The position numbers and the translations under genes were made by a program. This document shows, in pieces, positions 1 through 12,778 of a stretch of DNA of 64,000 nucleotides. The stretch spans positions 53,502,185 to 53,566,184 of the forward strand of contig JAYGXS010000001.1 in NCBI GenBank assembly GCA_036362985.1, read 5' to 3'. The notes below the pieces were generated by a model that made no database searches, was not told the DNA's origin, and saw nothing but the letters and a program-made list of their open reading frames with translations. Origin of the DNA: Ligula intestinalis (lineage: Eukaryota; Platyhelminthes; Cestoda; Diphyllobothriidea; Diphyllobothriidae). The stretch's first letter is position 1, and each line of letters begins with the position of its first letter.

Positions 1-1234
1 TGCGTACTACATCAAAGGTCATTATCTCGGGTAACTTAACGAACTAATAGATTTCGGTGTATTTATGACGCCCACTTTCAGACCATCAAGGCAGTGTGCC
101 AAAACTGCAAAGAGGGCTAGGGGCAACCTACGGGCGATCAGAAGATCTTTCTTCTGTTTTGCTGCGAAACTTTATAGGCGAGTGTTTGGAACATCTGTGT
201 GGCCGATGATAAAAAATTGCGTTCAGGCGTGGCGCGTCCGGATGGAGCGAGGTTTCGCAGTGCTGAAGAATATTTTTTTACAAAGGGAAACGAATTAGTA
301 AGCGGTTTGGAAGGCCTACCGAATGAGGATCAAATAGAAAGGCTCAAAATTATTCCTCTCTGTATATAGGAGATATCATCATGTTTTAAAAACTCGTCAG
401 AGGAGTAGACTATGCTCTTCGGATGGCTCATTCCTTGAAGTGGCGAAACCAACATGTCGTCGGGATTATCCATACAAACGGAAGAAGCGCCATGCCAAAA
501 TAGAAGTGCGAGCCAAATTTATTTACCAGACGGTCATTTAAGGCTGGAACGAATGCCTTCCTCATTTGTTATTTTTGAAATCATTGTTGCATTTGAAAGA
601 GAACTTGATAAAGCCTTACTGGATGGTCATTAAGTTTTCGCAAACGATTAATACAATGTACATGTATGACTTTGAAGCATTTGCATGCATTGCCAGAATC
701 TATGCGTACTATCTCCCTTATATATACTAAATTATTCTAAAATTATTGTTTCGTAGGCTTCCGTAGTTAACCGATAGGAATGTTCTTAGATGTTATTTGG
801 TCGGTGGAGTTCTTCTGCTGTCCAATAGGAATGTCACTTGGCCTTTTTGTTTATTTTTGAAAGCTTTTAACTGATATCTAATTTCAGCAAAACAATTCAA
901 AACAGCTTTACTTTTTTCCCTATTGCGCATTACTTGCGCATTAAACGCAAATTATTTCATTTTACCTTTTTCGCCATACTGAGAGTTTAAATCTCCGCAA
1001 GACTTCTGTTCTTACCCGCCTAATTGCTCTTTAAAATTCACAATTTTTTTTACGAATTATACCTCCTTTTTCGTTTTCTACATTTAACCGTTCTCTTATC
1101 TTCGCTTCCGGGTAGACCTTTCTTGGGAATAACCTGTCATGACTAGCTCGCATCAAAGTGAACTTTCCCGAAGGTCCGCAGCCGTTGGTCTCGATATCTG
1201 GGAACAGCCAATCACAGATGCCGCAAAGCTGCCC
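1..1234. other. Intergenic, no gene recognised
   Basis: AT-rich DNA. The only open frame of note, 65-298 on the plus strand (77 codons), has no recognisable domain, and I see no splice-linked partner for it. Confidence 0.5.
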
Positions 1235-1500
1235 CCTGGCCCAGCAACGAATAGCACGCCTGCACGCGCTCTTTGGCCGCTGTGAGTCTTACTGCCAAAC
1301 CACACTTCGGACCATGCTGCTCCAGAGGAATGCCGTGCGCTCCTAGGTCAAGCTTCTTCCTCATTTCCTCCGTTCTTCTGTATACAGAATTAATTCTTCC
1401 TAATATTCTGGCCTCCAACGACTTCTTTTCTCCTAAGCAACTATTGCCTGATGATCGCAGTTGCTAGGTTTAACTAAATTAACCCCTGCGACAAACCTGC
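1235..1500 (+). repeat. Dispersed repeat R-A, copy 1
   Basis: This stretch matches 21425-21720 (same strand), 57640-57790 (opposite strand) and a shorter piece near 60400-60490 (opposite strand). Shared landmarks are ATTCTGGCCTCC, GATCGCAGTTGCTAGG and a TTAACCCCCTG-like end. The copies are clearly diverged. The short open frames on both strands here are not conserved between copies, so I do not call them genes. Its class is unknown. Confidence 0.6.
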
Positions 1501-1594
1501 CACCTGAAATCAGTTGGGTAACTAGTGTATCTGCATTCAAGCGAATACTGCACATTCAGCTTAACACTGATTCAATTTACATTTTATTTTCGTT

Positions 1595-1604
1595 NNNNNN
1601 NNNN
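1595..1604. other. Assembly gap (10 N)
   Basis: Ten Ns. The retroelement sequence starts immediately to the right, so the 5' part of that element may be missing or misplaced here. Confidence 0.95.
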
Positions 1605-1618
1605 AGACCTTTAAAATT

Positions 1619-1876
1619 ATGCTGAAAAACAAGGAACATGTCCAGCTGATCCTGTCTAAAGAAAATAAGCTTTGTCGCTCACATAAAGAGTTTTTTCAAC
1701 CGGACTATTCGCTGATGGAACGATTGGAACGCAGGTATCTCGTAGCGGAATTACAGTCCAAGACAAAAAATGGCGAGACAGGTCTGGCAATATTCAACGG
1801 GAATATAATTCAAAAGAAAGAATACAACGTTCTGCTTGAACCAAGCCATAATACTGCGGACGACGGCCAGGACTAG
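1619..1876 (+). pseudogene. CR1-like ORF1 C-terminal fragment
   Basis: An open frame of 85 codons, truncated on the left by the assembly gap. It aligns by eye with the frame at 63670-63885: the FFQPDY block, then a basic stretch, then NGETGL here against KGETGL there. In the better-preserved copy this is the C-terminal part of a nucleic-acid-binding ORF1 protein. It is a retroelement fossil, not a host gene. Confidence 0.65.
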
Positions 1877-1904
1877 ACTGACACAACCAGCTTCCACAGA
1901 ACGA

Positions 1905-3647
1905 TGAAACTAAAGCGCATATGCAACAATGCAAAAAGCCTGCTTTCTAAACTTGACGAGCTTAAGATTATTATGCGCCAAGTGGAACCAGATGTTTACT
2001 GTTTAGCAGAAACTTGGTTTGTCCACGAAGGAAGACGACCCGGAAGATGCTATCCACGGTTTTCAGTTGTTCCGAAACGATAAAGGCGGCGTCAAGTTGG
2101 GGCTGTGCTCACTTGTGTTAGACATGGCCTGCTCGTGTCAGACGAAACTGATAGCTCGCGTCCAGTATTGAGGCCTTCTGACTCACCGTTAGAACGCCGG
2201 GATCACAAGTCCTTTGCATTCTGACGGACTATCGACCACCGTCGAAAGACCCACAGTCAGGCACTAGCCTGATAGACGAAGTTAAAGCATTTGCTACACG
2301 ATCTCAGTTCTGTGACTGGGTCAGAACTAACCTTTGATCGCCGACGCCTACGCATAGTGCATAGAGCTTTCCTCACGCTACATGTCTAATCCCCGACCAA
2401 GCTACGTGAAGGGCAACAAGCCAACTGCCTGGACCTTGTATTGATAAAAGCACCTGACAGGGTATACGTCGTAAATTGTTAAACTCCTCTCGGCAAAAGT
2501 GAACGCGTAGTACTACAGAAGGAGTATTCACTCTTCTATGTATCTGATCGTAGCACGACCGGCAGACGCAATGTATAGCGCGGAAACCTAACTCAAATTA
2601 AAACTGAAATGTGCAGGTTGGACTGGAGGGAAACATTCACTTGGTGCGTTCGTGGGTATTGGTCGGCGTTTAAGGCCGTATTACACGAACTTATCACCGG
2701 ATTCTGCCCTATCTCAAAAACGGAGGCCAAAAACAGACCCCAATGGCTAACGAACACATTGAAAAGTTAAGGTAGTCGTAATCGAAAGCTATTGCAATCC
2801 TATCTTAGAGAAAAAACCGCCGAGTCGCAAAGCAAGTACAAGACACAGAGAAATAGGGTGAAGAGCCTTGTACTAAAACCCCGCCAAAGCTTTGAGAGTG
2901 ACCATAATAAACCATGCAGTGGTAAATCCAAAGTTTTTCTATAAATACCTCGGGTGATGCACTCTAAATAGAGCACCCATTCCTTCGTTAAAAACGGATG
3001 ACGGTGTCAATCTTTGCGAGAACAATGCAAAGGCTGAGCATGTATCCCAGTTCTTTCAGTCGGTTTCTACGAAGGAGACCGAGTTACCACCACCAACTTC
3101 AGTTCAGAAGAAATTTCGACAACTGACTCAGTCGATCTAACGGAATTTACTGTTCTGAAAGAACTTCTAAAGCTCAAAAAAACCAAGTCGCCAAGTCCGG
3201 ATGGAATACCTGCAAAACTGTTGAAAGAGCTAGCCGGTTTCCGTTCATGGCCCTATCCTCTTTCATATATATATCGACGACTTTGTGAAAAATTGAGATC
3301 CAGATATAATATTCCTTTCATCATCCCCGGAAGAGGAAGAAGGGGCAATTTCTGGGACCAGGTTGTATTTTATCGACGGCTGCATGAGCGGATTCGACTG
3401 CGAAATCATAATGTTTGCTGACGATTTAAAGCGTTGGAAAGTCATGCGCAAAGTAGAGGATGAAGGAAATCTGCAGGCGAATTTGCACCGGCTCGAACAA
3501 CGGTTAACCGAATGGCTGCTACCATTCAATGTCGCCAAATGCAAAATAATGCGCTTCCGTAGAACCAGCACTTCGCATCAGAAAGTGTATTACCTTAATC
3601 GCATGCCGCTGCCAGAGGTAGATGCTCAGAAGGATCTTGTGATCTGA
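1905..3647 (+). pseudogene. CR1-like ORF2 remnant (endonuclease and reverse transcriptase)
   Basis: Near 1905-2025 the reading gives NNAKSLLSKLDELK and PDVYCLAETWF, the typical start of an apurinic-type endonuclease (xNxRSLxxKLDEL ... PDVIxxTETWL). Near 3000-3230 the frame reads ENNAKAEHVSQFF and SPDGIPAKLLKELAG, the reverse transcriptase entry motif. Near 3363-3647 it reads IMFADDL with the catalytic Asp pair, followed by LTEWLLPFNVAKCKIMRF. The part between these two RT blocks is missing, and frames change several times. In an intact element the protein nicks target DNA and reverse-transcribes the element RNA; this copy cannot. Confidence 0.75.
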
Positions 3648-3779
3648 ATCACGCCTCCACCAAAATCACCATTCCACTACTGGAAGATGGCCAAATCTGC
3701 AATGTAAAGCTTGTATCTCACTAAGCACGTCTTTGCGAAGTTAGTAGGGGTCTAAGTATTGGGTTTTCGGATCACTACA

Positions 3780-4085
3780 ATAATCAGGTCGAATCCTAGG
3801 TTGGAAGTTATGAGGCAAAAGTCACCAGAAGGAGTGGTTTATTGTGCCCAGAGCTCCCCATTGCTGTCCCAGGTTGCAGTGGCCACTGACAAAGCCAGGA
3901 CATGTGTTGACTGCGTCCAGCCAGACCTGAGAGAGTCGACTGTGTGTTGTGTGGGGTAATGACAATTACTTAAGTAGGATTGTGAAGCTAGTTCAAGTGT
4001 TCTGTCATTGATGTGTTGCAATTGCCTGAGCGGATGTCGCCTGTAGAGGTCTTTGCTGCATCGGCCGAGGGGTGGTGCATTCAAG
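3780..4085 (+). repeat. Dispersed repeat R-B, copy 1
   Basis: Clear inverted counterpart of 59085-59345. Shared landmarks include CAGTGGCCACTG, GACGCAGTC, CCAGACCTGAGAGAG and TGTGTTGCAATTGCC. A short piece is also present at 21843-21912. The open frames on both strands here are by-products of the repeat. Confidence 0.6.
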
Positions 4086-7000
4086 TGGCACTTAGGCAGG
4101 CTTTTTTATTTGGATGCACATGTACATGCGGACGTGTGCGCACGCGTGCACGTGACTGAGTAAGCTGAGGTCAAGTGTAGGGGCCACAGGAAGGCCGAAA
4201 GGCGGGAGAAGGGGGATGCTGACGCAACTGTTATCAGTTAGCCAGAAGCAGCTGTGAGATCAAGACTCGGGGGGTGGGGGCGCCCGTGAAAGAAAGCATC
4301 GGAACAGTTGTTTGTGACGACACTTAACTTTGGGTCCTTGGACAACTAAGGGAGATAGGCGTTGTGGCTGTCCGCCACAAGTTCGATGAAATATGCTTTG
4401 TTAGGGTCTTTGGGACGTTTGTGTGACCCCAATTTGAATTTGCCATTTAAGCTTGGAGACCTAGGACAGTCAAAGACCGAAAAAAAACCTTGAATGGGTT
4501 CAAAGACGCGCAACCAAGTTGGTGCGAGGTCAAGGGTACCTCCCCTATCAGACACGATTGGCCAGTCTTGAATTTTTTACTCTGGACTACAGATAGTTAC
4601 GCGGTGACCTAATGCAGGCATTTCTCTTGCTGTGCAGTCAGGTTTGTTGCCTAGAATCCAATGATTTCTGTGAGCTGGCCACTACCACTAGTTTGCGTGG
4701 ACTACGTGTGACAGGGGCAAGATTGGACCCACGAAAATTCTTCTGCTCTAAGATAGTAATTTAGGCATGGAGTGCTCTGCCCGCGGACATTGTCATGTGC
4801 CCAGCTGTGGATACGTTTAAGGTGCAGTTAGACCAGACCATGTCATCTGAGATTAGCAACAAGCAACGTCACAGGATATCGCAGAGTATAAAAACATACA
4901 ACCCGCTTCTTTTTAGTAGTATTTGTATAGAATTATTACCTCGCGCACTTTCCTTTTTATGCAAATTGTAACGATTGCCTCTACCGAACCTTGTGGTCCT
5001 AGGCTACATGGCCCTGTAAAGTTCTTCCTAAAGGCTGTCCATAACTGACTGCTGAAGGTCGTGGTGGAGCCCCCTTTCTAGGCACCTGGTCGACAGACTC
5101 GGTGACCAACAAGGGCGTATGATGGGCGCACTGTGATGTTCTCGTGAACCCTGTGATATTCTCCTCGTGTGACCCTAAGGATATTGATAAAGACTGCGAT
5201 GAACTTCTGCTGACATGCTTCAACCACACCCAATTCTGCATATACTCCCTCCTACCCGCACGAGTGACAGTTTTTCGCCTTAAAATCTCTCAAATGGCAT
5301 TCAAACCTTAAGAATTTCCAAAAAATGCTCTTTTTACCAGTTCTATCTACTGACAACGTCACTCCTTTTGCAGTGTTCTGCTGAACTAATGCACTTCATA
5401 GCTGCTCTGTACCAATAGGGAGTTCAAAGTCATTTACCAACATTTCCCATAGTAAACCTGACCTTACCATATATGCGTTCATTATCCCATTTAGAACCGC
5501 TATTGTAGTAATGGCCTACTCTACCCTTGTATGTCATTCTCCTAGGCAGTTTTTTCGCCTACGTTTTTCTTTTAAATGGCGGCCCGTTGAACTCTGACTC
5601 TATTTTTAGCCTAGGAGTTCTTCTTACTGTCTATTTCTTAATTCAACATTTATTTCAACCATTGCTTAGTGTTGCCCTCAATTACAATTTTTGTTTACAT
5701 CATTACACATTTGTGCATTTTATTTGCACACTGTCCTTATTTTACCCTGATACTTAATTTGTTTAGATAGTGCCTCTCCGGCGCTAAAGATATAAATTCT
5801 AAAAAGATCGCTAATCCTTTTCCCACGAAGTCTGTCACACCCACCTTAATTAGGAGGCTTTTGCACTTGGGTGGCTTATGATTTATTCCTACCACTTTTT
5901 ATATAAAAAGGAACGCCTCACAAACTTTTTGTCTGGAAACTATCGAATATCAGCTTGGCGCCGTCATAATAATGCTCCTGCAAAGATTGTCAATAAATAC
6001 TGGCCTCAAAAATCTTGTTCGGTCTTGGTGTGGTACGTGTAAACCATCCCTGAGATTTTTTCTTTGAAATTGCACAATGTCCAGGAATAGAACTTGCACT
6101 GTACTCACCGAAATTTAGTTAAGATTGGTCGTATAGAAGGGCTCCATCATTTCATTATTGACACGCAGAGGTTGTGTGGGTATCGTGTAGAAACCCACCA
6201 GACAAGCAATAGGATGTAAGATGGTGACCCCAATATTTACCTACCAAAAATAGTGCTTCAACTATGTGTAAAATCACTGAAAAATTGTGTCCTTCAATGG
6301 TGCACTCAAGGGGCAGCCTGATGGCTCACACTGAGTGCCGCCGACCAGTGAACTGAGTGAGAAGAATATGCAATTAATACCCAACGGGTGCCCCAATTCA
6401 AAACTGTCACCTTCATGTGAATGTCAAGAATAATCAGGACATATAAAGTCGCCAAGAGGATATAGCATTATCGGTGTCTACGGCAATCTTGAAACAGTAT
6501 GCAACCTAAGTAATTACCCTGCATATAGCTTTTTAAATAATGATATCTGTATGTTCATACTTGAAGTTTACTGGCGGAGCCCTTCGGCAGTCGGTTTCGC
6601 CAAGGTTCACCCTGTGCCTCACAGGACTTTGATTCAGGGATGATCACCTGGGCTTGCTTTGGTTTTAAGTAGAAGTGGACTTGCGCTGCAGCTCCCGTGC
6701 TTTAGCTTAATACCAAGGACAAGAATACCGGAAGCAGGATCGGACTCAGGTGATAAATAAACTGTATTTAACTACTTTTTGATATTTGAAAGTTTTTTTA
6801 GGCAAATTTACGTTTCTATTAATTGATCGTTTACAGGTACGGTCAAAAGAAATATGGAGTATAAGATCGAGCTGGTAATGAAAACTCCTCAACCTTCTTT
6901 CTTGTGTTTGTCAGTAACTGGTGTTTTTCAGAAAAAATGGCAACTCGTGGAATGTTAGTAGTTCAGGACGGGGATGGGGTCGTACTTGTGCATAGTGGTG

Positions 7001-7179
7001 TCGGTTTCTCTTCAGAGTTGTGTACCAGATAGAAATGTTTCGGCGAAGGGTTGTTCGGTAGCCGATTTCGGGCTGCAGCGTGAGCAGCATTGCCCCCAGT
7101 ATGAAGTCTGGCACAGAGTATACAGACTGCGAACGCCATCAGGGCGTAAGAGAAATTGCACCGGGTCAGCACCCCAAAT
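4086..7179. other. Intergenic, no gene recognised
   Basis: Mostly unique-looking sequence with a degenerate TG/CA-rich patch near 4110-4160. Open frames at 4346-4555, 4999-5241 and 5527-5757 are short, isolated and without recognisable motifs. Confidence 0.4.
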
Positions 7180-8360
7180 TCGTGCAGAAGACTTAGTCGA
7201 GGCCATAGATATCGGCATGTGGGATCAGGCAGTCGAATTCCCTACCCGATGCTCAAGCATACTTGATCTTATTTTCTGCAGAGTTTGCTTATCATTGTCA
7301 CTGTCCCCTCTAGACCTACTCGGGATTTCAGACCGCAAAATAGTTGCTTCTAAACTAGAACTTAAAGCTGGCGAAACGTTTTCCAAACATAATTTTTCTA
7401 TGATTTCCGATCAGTCTATTTGGCAAAATTAGTGACACATTTTTATTCCCATGATTGAACTTCTTCCTAAGTTTGGATGTGATTGTTTGTACAGATAAGC
7501 CATACAAAGTTTTGAGTTCAATCATTTCTCGTTTTGTTCCCCATAAGAAAAGGATTGATGTTCTGGATGAAGTTTACCTTCCTTGAACTGTGTAGCCGCT
7601 CTCAGTATTTCATCTACGAAACATTTCCGTGTTGCCTTTGATTTACGTTATCTTTGACCAAGCTAAGGGACCACCCGAAAACCGTTCGTAAATGTCACGG
7701 AACCTTTTTTTCAAACAGTACAAGCTTCTAGAAGTACGTGGTATCTGATCTTTCAAGACGCCTTTGGAATGACCAGAGCTGACGCCAAGCTGACAGCTGA
7801 CTTTAACAACGTTTTCTGTTCTAGAACGTTTATTGAAAATTTGACCTTTGCAGTTCTGAAAATCCGGATTTGGACCGTACCATCCTTGAAACCATAACGT
7901 TGACCCTCTGTGACGTAACTGTAAACATTCGATAATTCCATCAATCATAAAGTCGGGGACCAGATGACAACCCGGTCAGCATTTTAAAGGCCGGTGCAAA
8001 TTATATCTTTCTGCCACTTCTGTGTAAGATATTTAATCTTGCCTTTGAAAACAACTCCTCCCACAGTTTATGGAAAAAAACGCACGTTCTGTGTATCCTA
8101 AAACGCGGCCAATCTACGTCATTTGATGATTTTAGGCCAATAAGCACGTTTCCCGCAACTTCGAAGATATTACTGATTTTCATCAAAGATAAGATACTGT
8201 ATCACTTTACAGAGAATGAACTACTTTATGTGGCTCAGTACGGGTTTCTCAAAATAAAGATATTGTAATACATGTCAGTTCTCTTTGTTTGCTCAAGTAC
8301 TCTAAGCTAGGGCGATGGCCTTACGTTTTTCATAGCCTATTCCAATTTCGCTAGCGCTCT
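7180..8360 (+). mobile_element. CR1/Jockey-like retrotransposon remnant, copy 2 (endonuclease C-terminus and RT N-terminus)
   Basis: Around 7195-7350 the plus strand reads EAIDIGMWDQAVEFPTR, then SILDLIFCRVC and PLDLLGISDRKIVASKL. This is the end of a non-LTR endonuclease (usual form PTRxxNILDLVFS ... GxSDHxxV). From about 7950 the frames read KAGANYIFLPLCKIFNLAFE, then RGQSTSFDDFRPIST and ENELLYVAQYGF, the fingers region of the reverse transcriptase. Stops and frame shifts separate the blocks. No ADD motif follows, so the element is broken before the catalytic palm. It differs from copy 1 in sequence and may be another family. Confidence 0.7.
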
Positions 8361-9899
8361 TTTCGTGTTGACCGTGTGGTTCTTTTTTCTGCTGTTTTTC
8401 TTTTTGGCATAATTGAAAACTTCTGAAATTAATATCTTCCTACCTAGGCTCTCGCACACAACGAGTACCACAAGCCTCCTGGTCCCTGCGTTAATATGAA
8501 CTACTTATTGAGTAATATGTCAGAATACACAATAAACCAGGCCTGATTACAGGTCATAGTACGATGAGCCATTTCAGTTCTTGAGTGACTTCAAAGGGGG
8601 AGCGTGCTGTCCCGTTAGTAAAGAACCTTCCAAATTATGAACTTTACCCTAATCATGATAATTTAAAAGTGCGCTTCATGGACTTTAGTGGAAAAAACCC
8701 CCGTCACATTCTCGCTGGATCGATAACACTGTCGCTTTTATCTGTTAGCATGCATAAGTAGCAGTTCCCATAAAACGAGATCGGTTGCAATAGCGAGCAC
8801 GTGCACCCAGTTAAGGTGATTCCCTCGTCATTAATGGCATCAACAAACTTCACCGCATAGTCGCCACATAACAGTTCATGTATGTTTTTTGATTGTTGTC
8901 ATTTCTGCTCACGTGAGTGCAAAGTTCATGTGACTCCAACATATGCAGGCAGTTTGTGGACATGCACAGGCCACAGTAGTTCATGGTTAGGGTTCTCAGG
9001 AATTCTTAACCAGTCACGACGTCCGAACAGGCCAGCGCTTCAGCGTGGTTTGAGCATGTCAGTCCATTCTAGGACCTGGTTGACCGAAATTTTAATTCAT
9101 CTTCACAAATTATATAAAAACTTTAAATTACTGCGCTTATTTTTCGTTCAAACCAAGTCTCCATCTCTTAGAAGACCGTTACCATAGTGATAATTTTCAC
9201 ACTATTTTATTTTGGAGGTAATACTACGGAGGTTCCAGTGTAAATATTATAGTCTTATGAAGACTTCACTTGTTGTAGAGAATAGGGTTAAACAATTATC
9301 ATCGAGTTTAATGCTGCATAAAGTCACCTCTCTCAACTAAGCATATGGGCTTGCACCTGTGAGGCTTTCTTCACTGGCAGTTGATACCAATGCATTTTTG
9401 CTTTTCCCGTGTTAATCTAGATCAAATTTGATATATCTAGAGCGAAAAAAATAAGGTTCTCCTACAGCGCTGCTTTGAAGGACAAATCGTCTGTGACTAA
9501 GAGCTCCTGTAGTCTAACTGTTCATAATTTTCTCTCACTTTGCGTATGTCGGGCATTCAATAATCTTCAAAAGGCCCGGAAATCTACGCCATGCCAAACT
9601 TTCATGTCACTGAATGGTCCATTAGACCGCAAACTATGAGCGTAGAAAGGACCTAGGCGAGACCACAGCCCCCTTTACTCTTTACAGTCTATTCCCTGTC
9701 AATGAAATGTCAACTGAATGTTCTATTGCATCTTCCATTCAAACTAATTACTAAAGTAGGTTCATGATATTACATACCGTATAGCATAAACCATATATAT
9801 TTCAGTCACGTCAGGAAACTGGCTTTTGGATGAGCTTCTCTTCATCAGCCTGCAAAACCCCTAATCTAGGATAAAATAACTAATTATGAGGTGTGAATT

Positions 9900-10690
9900 T
9901 TTTTCATTGGTGGTCAATGCTCTAATAAATTCAAGGATATTCGATAGAAAACATGCACAAAATATATATTCTTGTACTCAAGTGGTAGAAAAACATGCCT
10001 GCTTCAAAGTTAATATTCGAGAAGGGGCATTTTTCGGTTTAAAAAAATTCTAATTGTGGGATTTTTTAAGGCCACGAAATTTCGATTATAATACATCGTA
10101 TTTTTGAATATATTTATATTGTCTAAAGAAGTATGCGGCACAATCCACATACAGTGCTAACATTGGTGCGACTTGTGCGATCTCTTCTCCACAACGTAGG
10201 AAGATGTTCGGTTTTCATTTCACAGAAAGTATACAGCATGTTGCCTTAAAACATCAAATCTAACTGTAACAACCAGTGGGGTTCAAGCTTATTCGGCCAT
10301 TTAGAAAGTTTTTCAAAACCGAAAGATACTGTTTTCATCAAGGATGAAAGTTGAAAATGTAATTTGCTAGTAAAAAGTATAAGGAAGCATATATTTGCCC
10401 ATTTTTATCTTTAAGACATTTTTGAATTTCTAAGGGCATCAAAAATCAAAGGATAAAAATGTGCACTTTATAAGTAGCCTTTTTTGCAGAGTACGCTTTC
10501 TGCAGGTTGTCAGAAAGAAGCTCATGTAAAAGCCAGCATCTCGAGTTGGCTGAAAGATCTTAGGGTTATGCTGCACGAAAATCAATATCGCAATCCTAAT
10601 TCAGTAAGTTGTTCAAACCGGGAACGCATTTGAAAATGTCGGTTGAATTTTCGTGAAATAGGGAATCTTTTGTATGCGTCATAACCGAGG
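9900..10690. repeat. AT-rich dispersed repeat R-D, copy 1
   Basis: Diverged match in the same orientation to 30200-30960. Landmarks in order are a TAAGTAG...TTTTT block, a CTTTCTGCAG / CTTTTTGTAAG block, AAAAGCC, CTTAGGGTTA / CTTGGGGTTA and GAGATAGGGAATC-type text. Class unknown. Confidence 0.5.
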
Positions 10691-11589
10691 CTTTGAGGCT
10701 TGTGCCGTGATCCGCAACCCAATTCACCGTGCCATCATACAGTTTGCCTGACCAGCGTATATCTTCCCGGATATCCGAATTTCGTCTTTTTCCGCCAGGA
10801 CCACTTCTTATTTACGATAGTAGAGTTTTTCTAAAAGGCGAGGTAGACGAAATTCGTCAATGAGCCGAATTCTCCCTGTTGCTGTCACACCACAAAATCG
10901 TATTGAATGTTTTGCGGTGTTTACGATATCCACAGCGTGCCCGTGGAAGCAGTCCCTGTTCCAGATATAAGTTCTGCAGTTAAGGAAGAACGTAGGAAAC
11001 CATTTTACCAAAACGCCTAGTTGCAGGTGTTGCCCTTATAATCCTAAATATTCCAGTGTCCTTTTCGTTCATAGAAACGCACAGGAGTCGCATGTCTAAA
11101 GCCTCATCAGATGTTTTCGTGGCTTATATGATCCTTAAAAAGAGGCGCATCTGTTCAAAATTCGGAAACCATTCTGTTTCCACTTCTGTTACAGTGAAGA
11201 CGACCACCGTGACTTATCCACCGACAATTCTCAACACTAATCAAATGGCGTCATATAAAGGTGAAGGGCTATTAAGTTCAGTTTCTGTCCCACTCCAGGG
11301 AGTAGACCGATTACCACCTCAGAGATTGAAGCTTGGTTATGAAGCACGACCCGAAAAGGGAAAAACCGCAGCTCTAGAATGTCTAATTTATTTGATAATG
11401 TCTGCATAGCCTGATGTCAGCAGAGCTTCATTTGCCCCCAGGCAGCCTTGTAGGCAAAAGGCAGAAAAATGGTGGCATGGGCCAACCAGAAGACAGGTAG
11501 GGAGCAGCTCTAGAGGCCAGATCTACAGTGACAATTCAAAGAACTGGCATGTAAGCTAACAATGCGTATAACCTGCTGCAGAACTCCTA

Positions 11590-12010
11590 AACGAGCCGCG
11601 TGGTAGATACGCTGGAAAACATAGGTGATAGATCAGGCGTTGGTTGGGTTGCGTTCCCATAACAAATGCCGAACATGGGGGATAGGTACGTTGGCGGCAC
11701 ACGTAGGTGCAGGCCCAGGCGTCAGCCACTCGTGGCCTTTATGACACACTCGATCCGTGGGATCCTAGTCAGGCGTAGTCATGGCTCCGGCCTTGCCTCC
11801 CAACTGCGCGCGATCCCAGCCCCGGCCTTCTTAACTCTGTCATTAAACTGAGCTCGGGCGGGTGAAAGAAGCGGGAGTGCGAGAGATTCAACGCAAATCT
11901 ACCGTCACCTAAAAATAATCCAAGTGAAAGTCACTGTTCCTTCACGACCGTGCTCTGGAGCACACGGTGGACACGTTGGGAATTGACGGTCAAACTGTCA
12001 CAGCCCGTTT
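11590..12010 (+). repeat. Dispersed repeat R-C, 3' half
   Basis: Matches 53165-53490 with shared words such as GGTACGTTGG/GGTACGCTGG, AACAAATGCCGAACA and GTAGGTGCAGGC, then the ACTCTGTC-type and GGAGCACACGGT / GGAGCGCATGGT blocks. Shorter relatives lie at 33590-33740, 39735-39890 and 51595-52065. The class cannot be told from this window. Confidence 0.55.
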
Positions 12011-12684
12011 CGTACTCAAGTCAGGACGACAGGTGTCCCAAAAAGAACGAACTTGCTTGTGAGCCTAGCAGGTTATAGCTCAAGCACACTTTTGCACAGC
12101 CCCAAAATATTATTAAATACTACAGAACCTGTCAGAAGGGGGTGAAGTTAAATGCTTTTCAATCTTTTTTCCCCGCCTCAGAGTACGAACTCCTGCATCG
12201 GTCCAAGTGCTCGGACAGATATACTGACGGTCTTTGAAACTGATATATTCTCCGATTTTTTTATGTTTTCTAGGTGCTTTACACATACTCCTACTCTACC
12301 ACCACAAAGTTCTCAAATAAATTTGATTCCGAAAAGGGTAACTTCATTTTTACGTAAGTTTTAAAGGATTTCAAACTGGTTTACAGGAACTGACCAAACA
12401 GTATGGACATTTCCCAGAGAAAATCAACATCCTCAGGTGGTAGATTAAGCTTCTGTGGGGAAAATCTGGATCAAGATGCTCGAACGAAGCACCTGAATAC
12501 TGCCCCTCCACCGGTAATTGAAAGTATGATCGTAAAATAGGGAATAATATCTTTTGTAGGAAATATCTACGCAATCTGAGGATGAAAGTCAGAAATGTTT
12601 GTAAGTTTGGAAAGGATAGTGGTGGGCAATGAGGCTTTTGTATGAGAGCTTTTTGGAGAGACGAATATTGGTGTTTTCATTTCG

Positions 12685-12778
12685 CTAATTCATACAGCAC
12701 GCCTTTTTCTTGCCAAGAGCAGGCGCTTTGAATACCAGCAGGTCATTAAAGCGTTTATCTTCCTGCTGTTTCAGGCAC
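12685..12778 (-). CDS. Rab gene exon 13: C-terminal tail
   Basis: Acceptor CACATTAG, 1 + 93 nt including TAG. Begins CLKQQEDKRFNDLL and ends GKKKACCMN. The LKxQED and KKKxCC phrases line up with the CRACR2A tail. The paired Cys four residues from the end is a CCxx Rab prenylation signal, as in Rab5-type CCSN tails, predicting attachment to a vesicle membrane. Confidence 0.93.

Larger units (their letters stand above)
1605..3650 (+). mobile_element. CR1-like non-LTR retrotransposon remnant, copy 1
   Basis: A decayed element holding the end of an ORF1-like frame, an endonuclease start and pieces of reverse transcriptase, all on the plus strand. The ORF1-like piece matches the one at 63670-63885: both contain FFQPDY, a KxxGETGL motif and a GGxIV/GNII-type stretch in the same order. 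The endonuclease start and RT motifs follow in order. Stops, frameshifts and a deletion inside the RT make it non-functional. Assignment to the CR1/Jockey branch is from motif memory; RepeatMasker or blastx would settle it. Confidence 0.75.
8361..12684. other. Intergenic 3' flank of the Rab gene
   Basis: No host gene recognised. It holds the R-D repeat (9900-10690) and the 3' half of R-C (11590-12010). Open frames at 8882-9187, 10808-11011, 11056-11409 and 12152-12364 show no motif I recognise. No clear poly(A) signal for the minus-strand gene was identified close to its stop. Confidence 0.4.

Noticed and set aside
6974..7432. 152-codon open frame as a host gene
   Set aside because: Its second half is the end of a CR1/Jockey-like endonuclease (PTRCSSILDLIF), so it is mobile-element debris.
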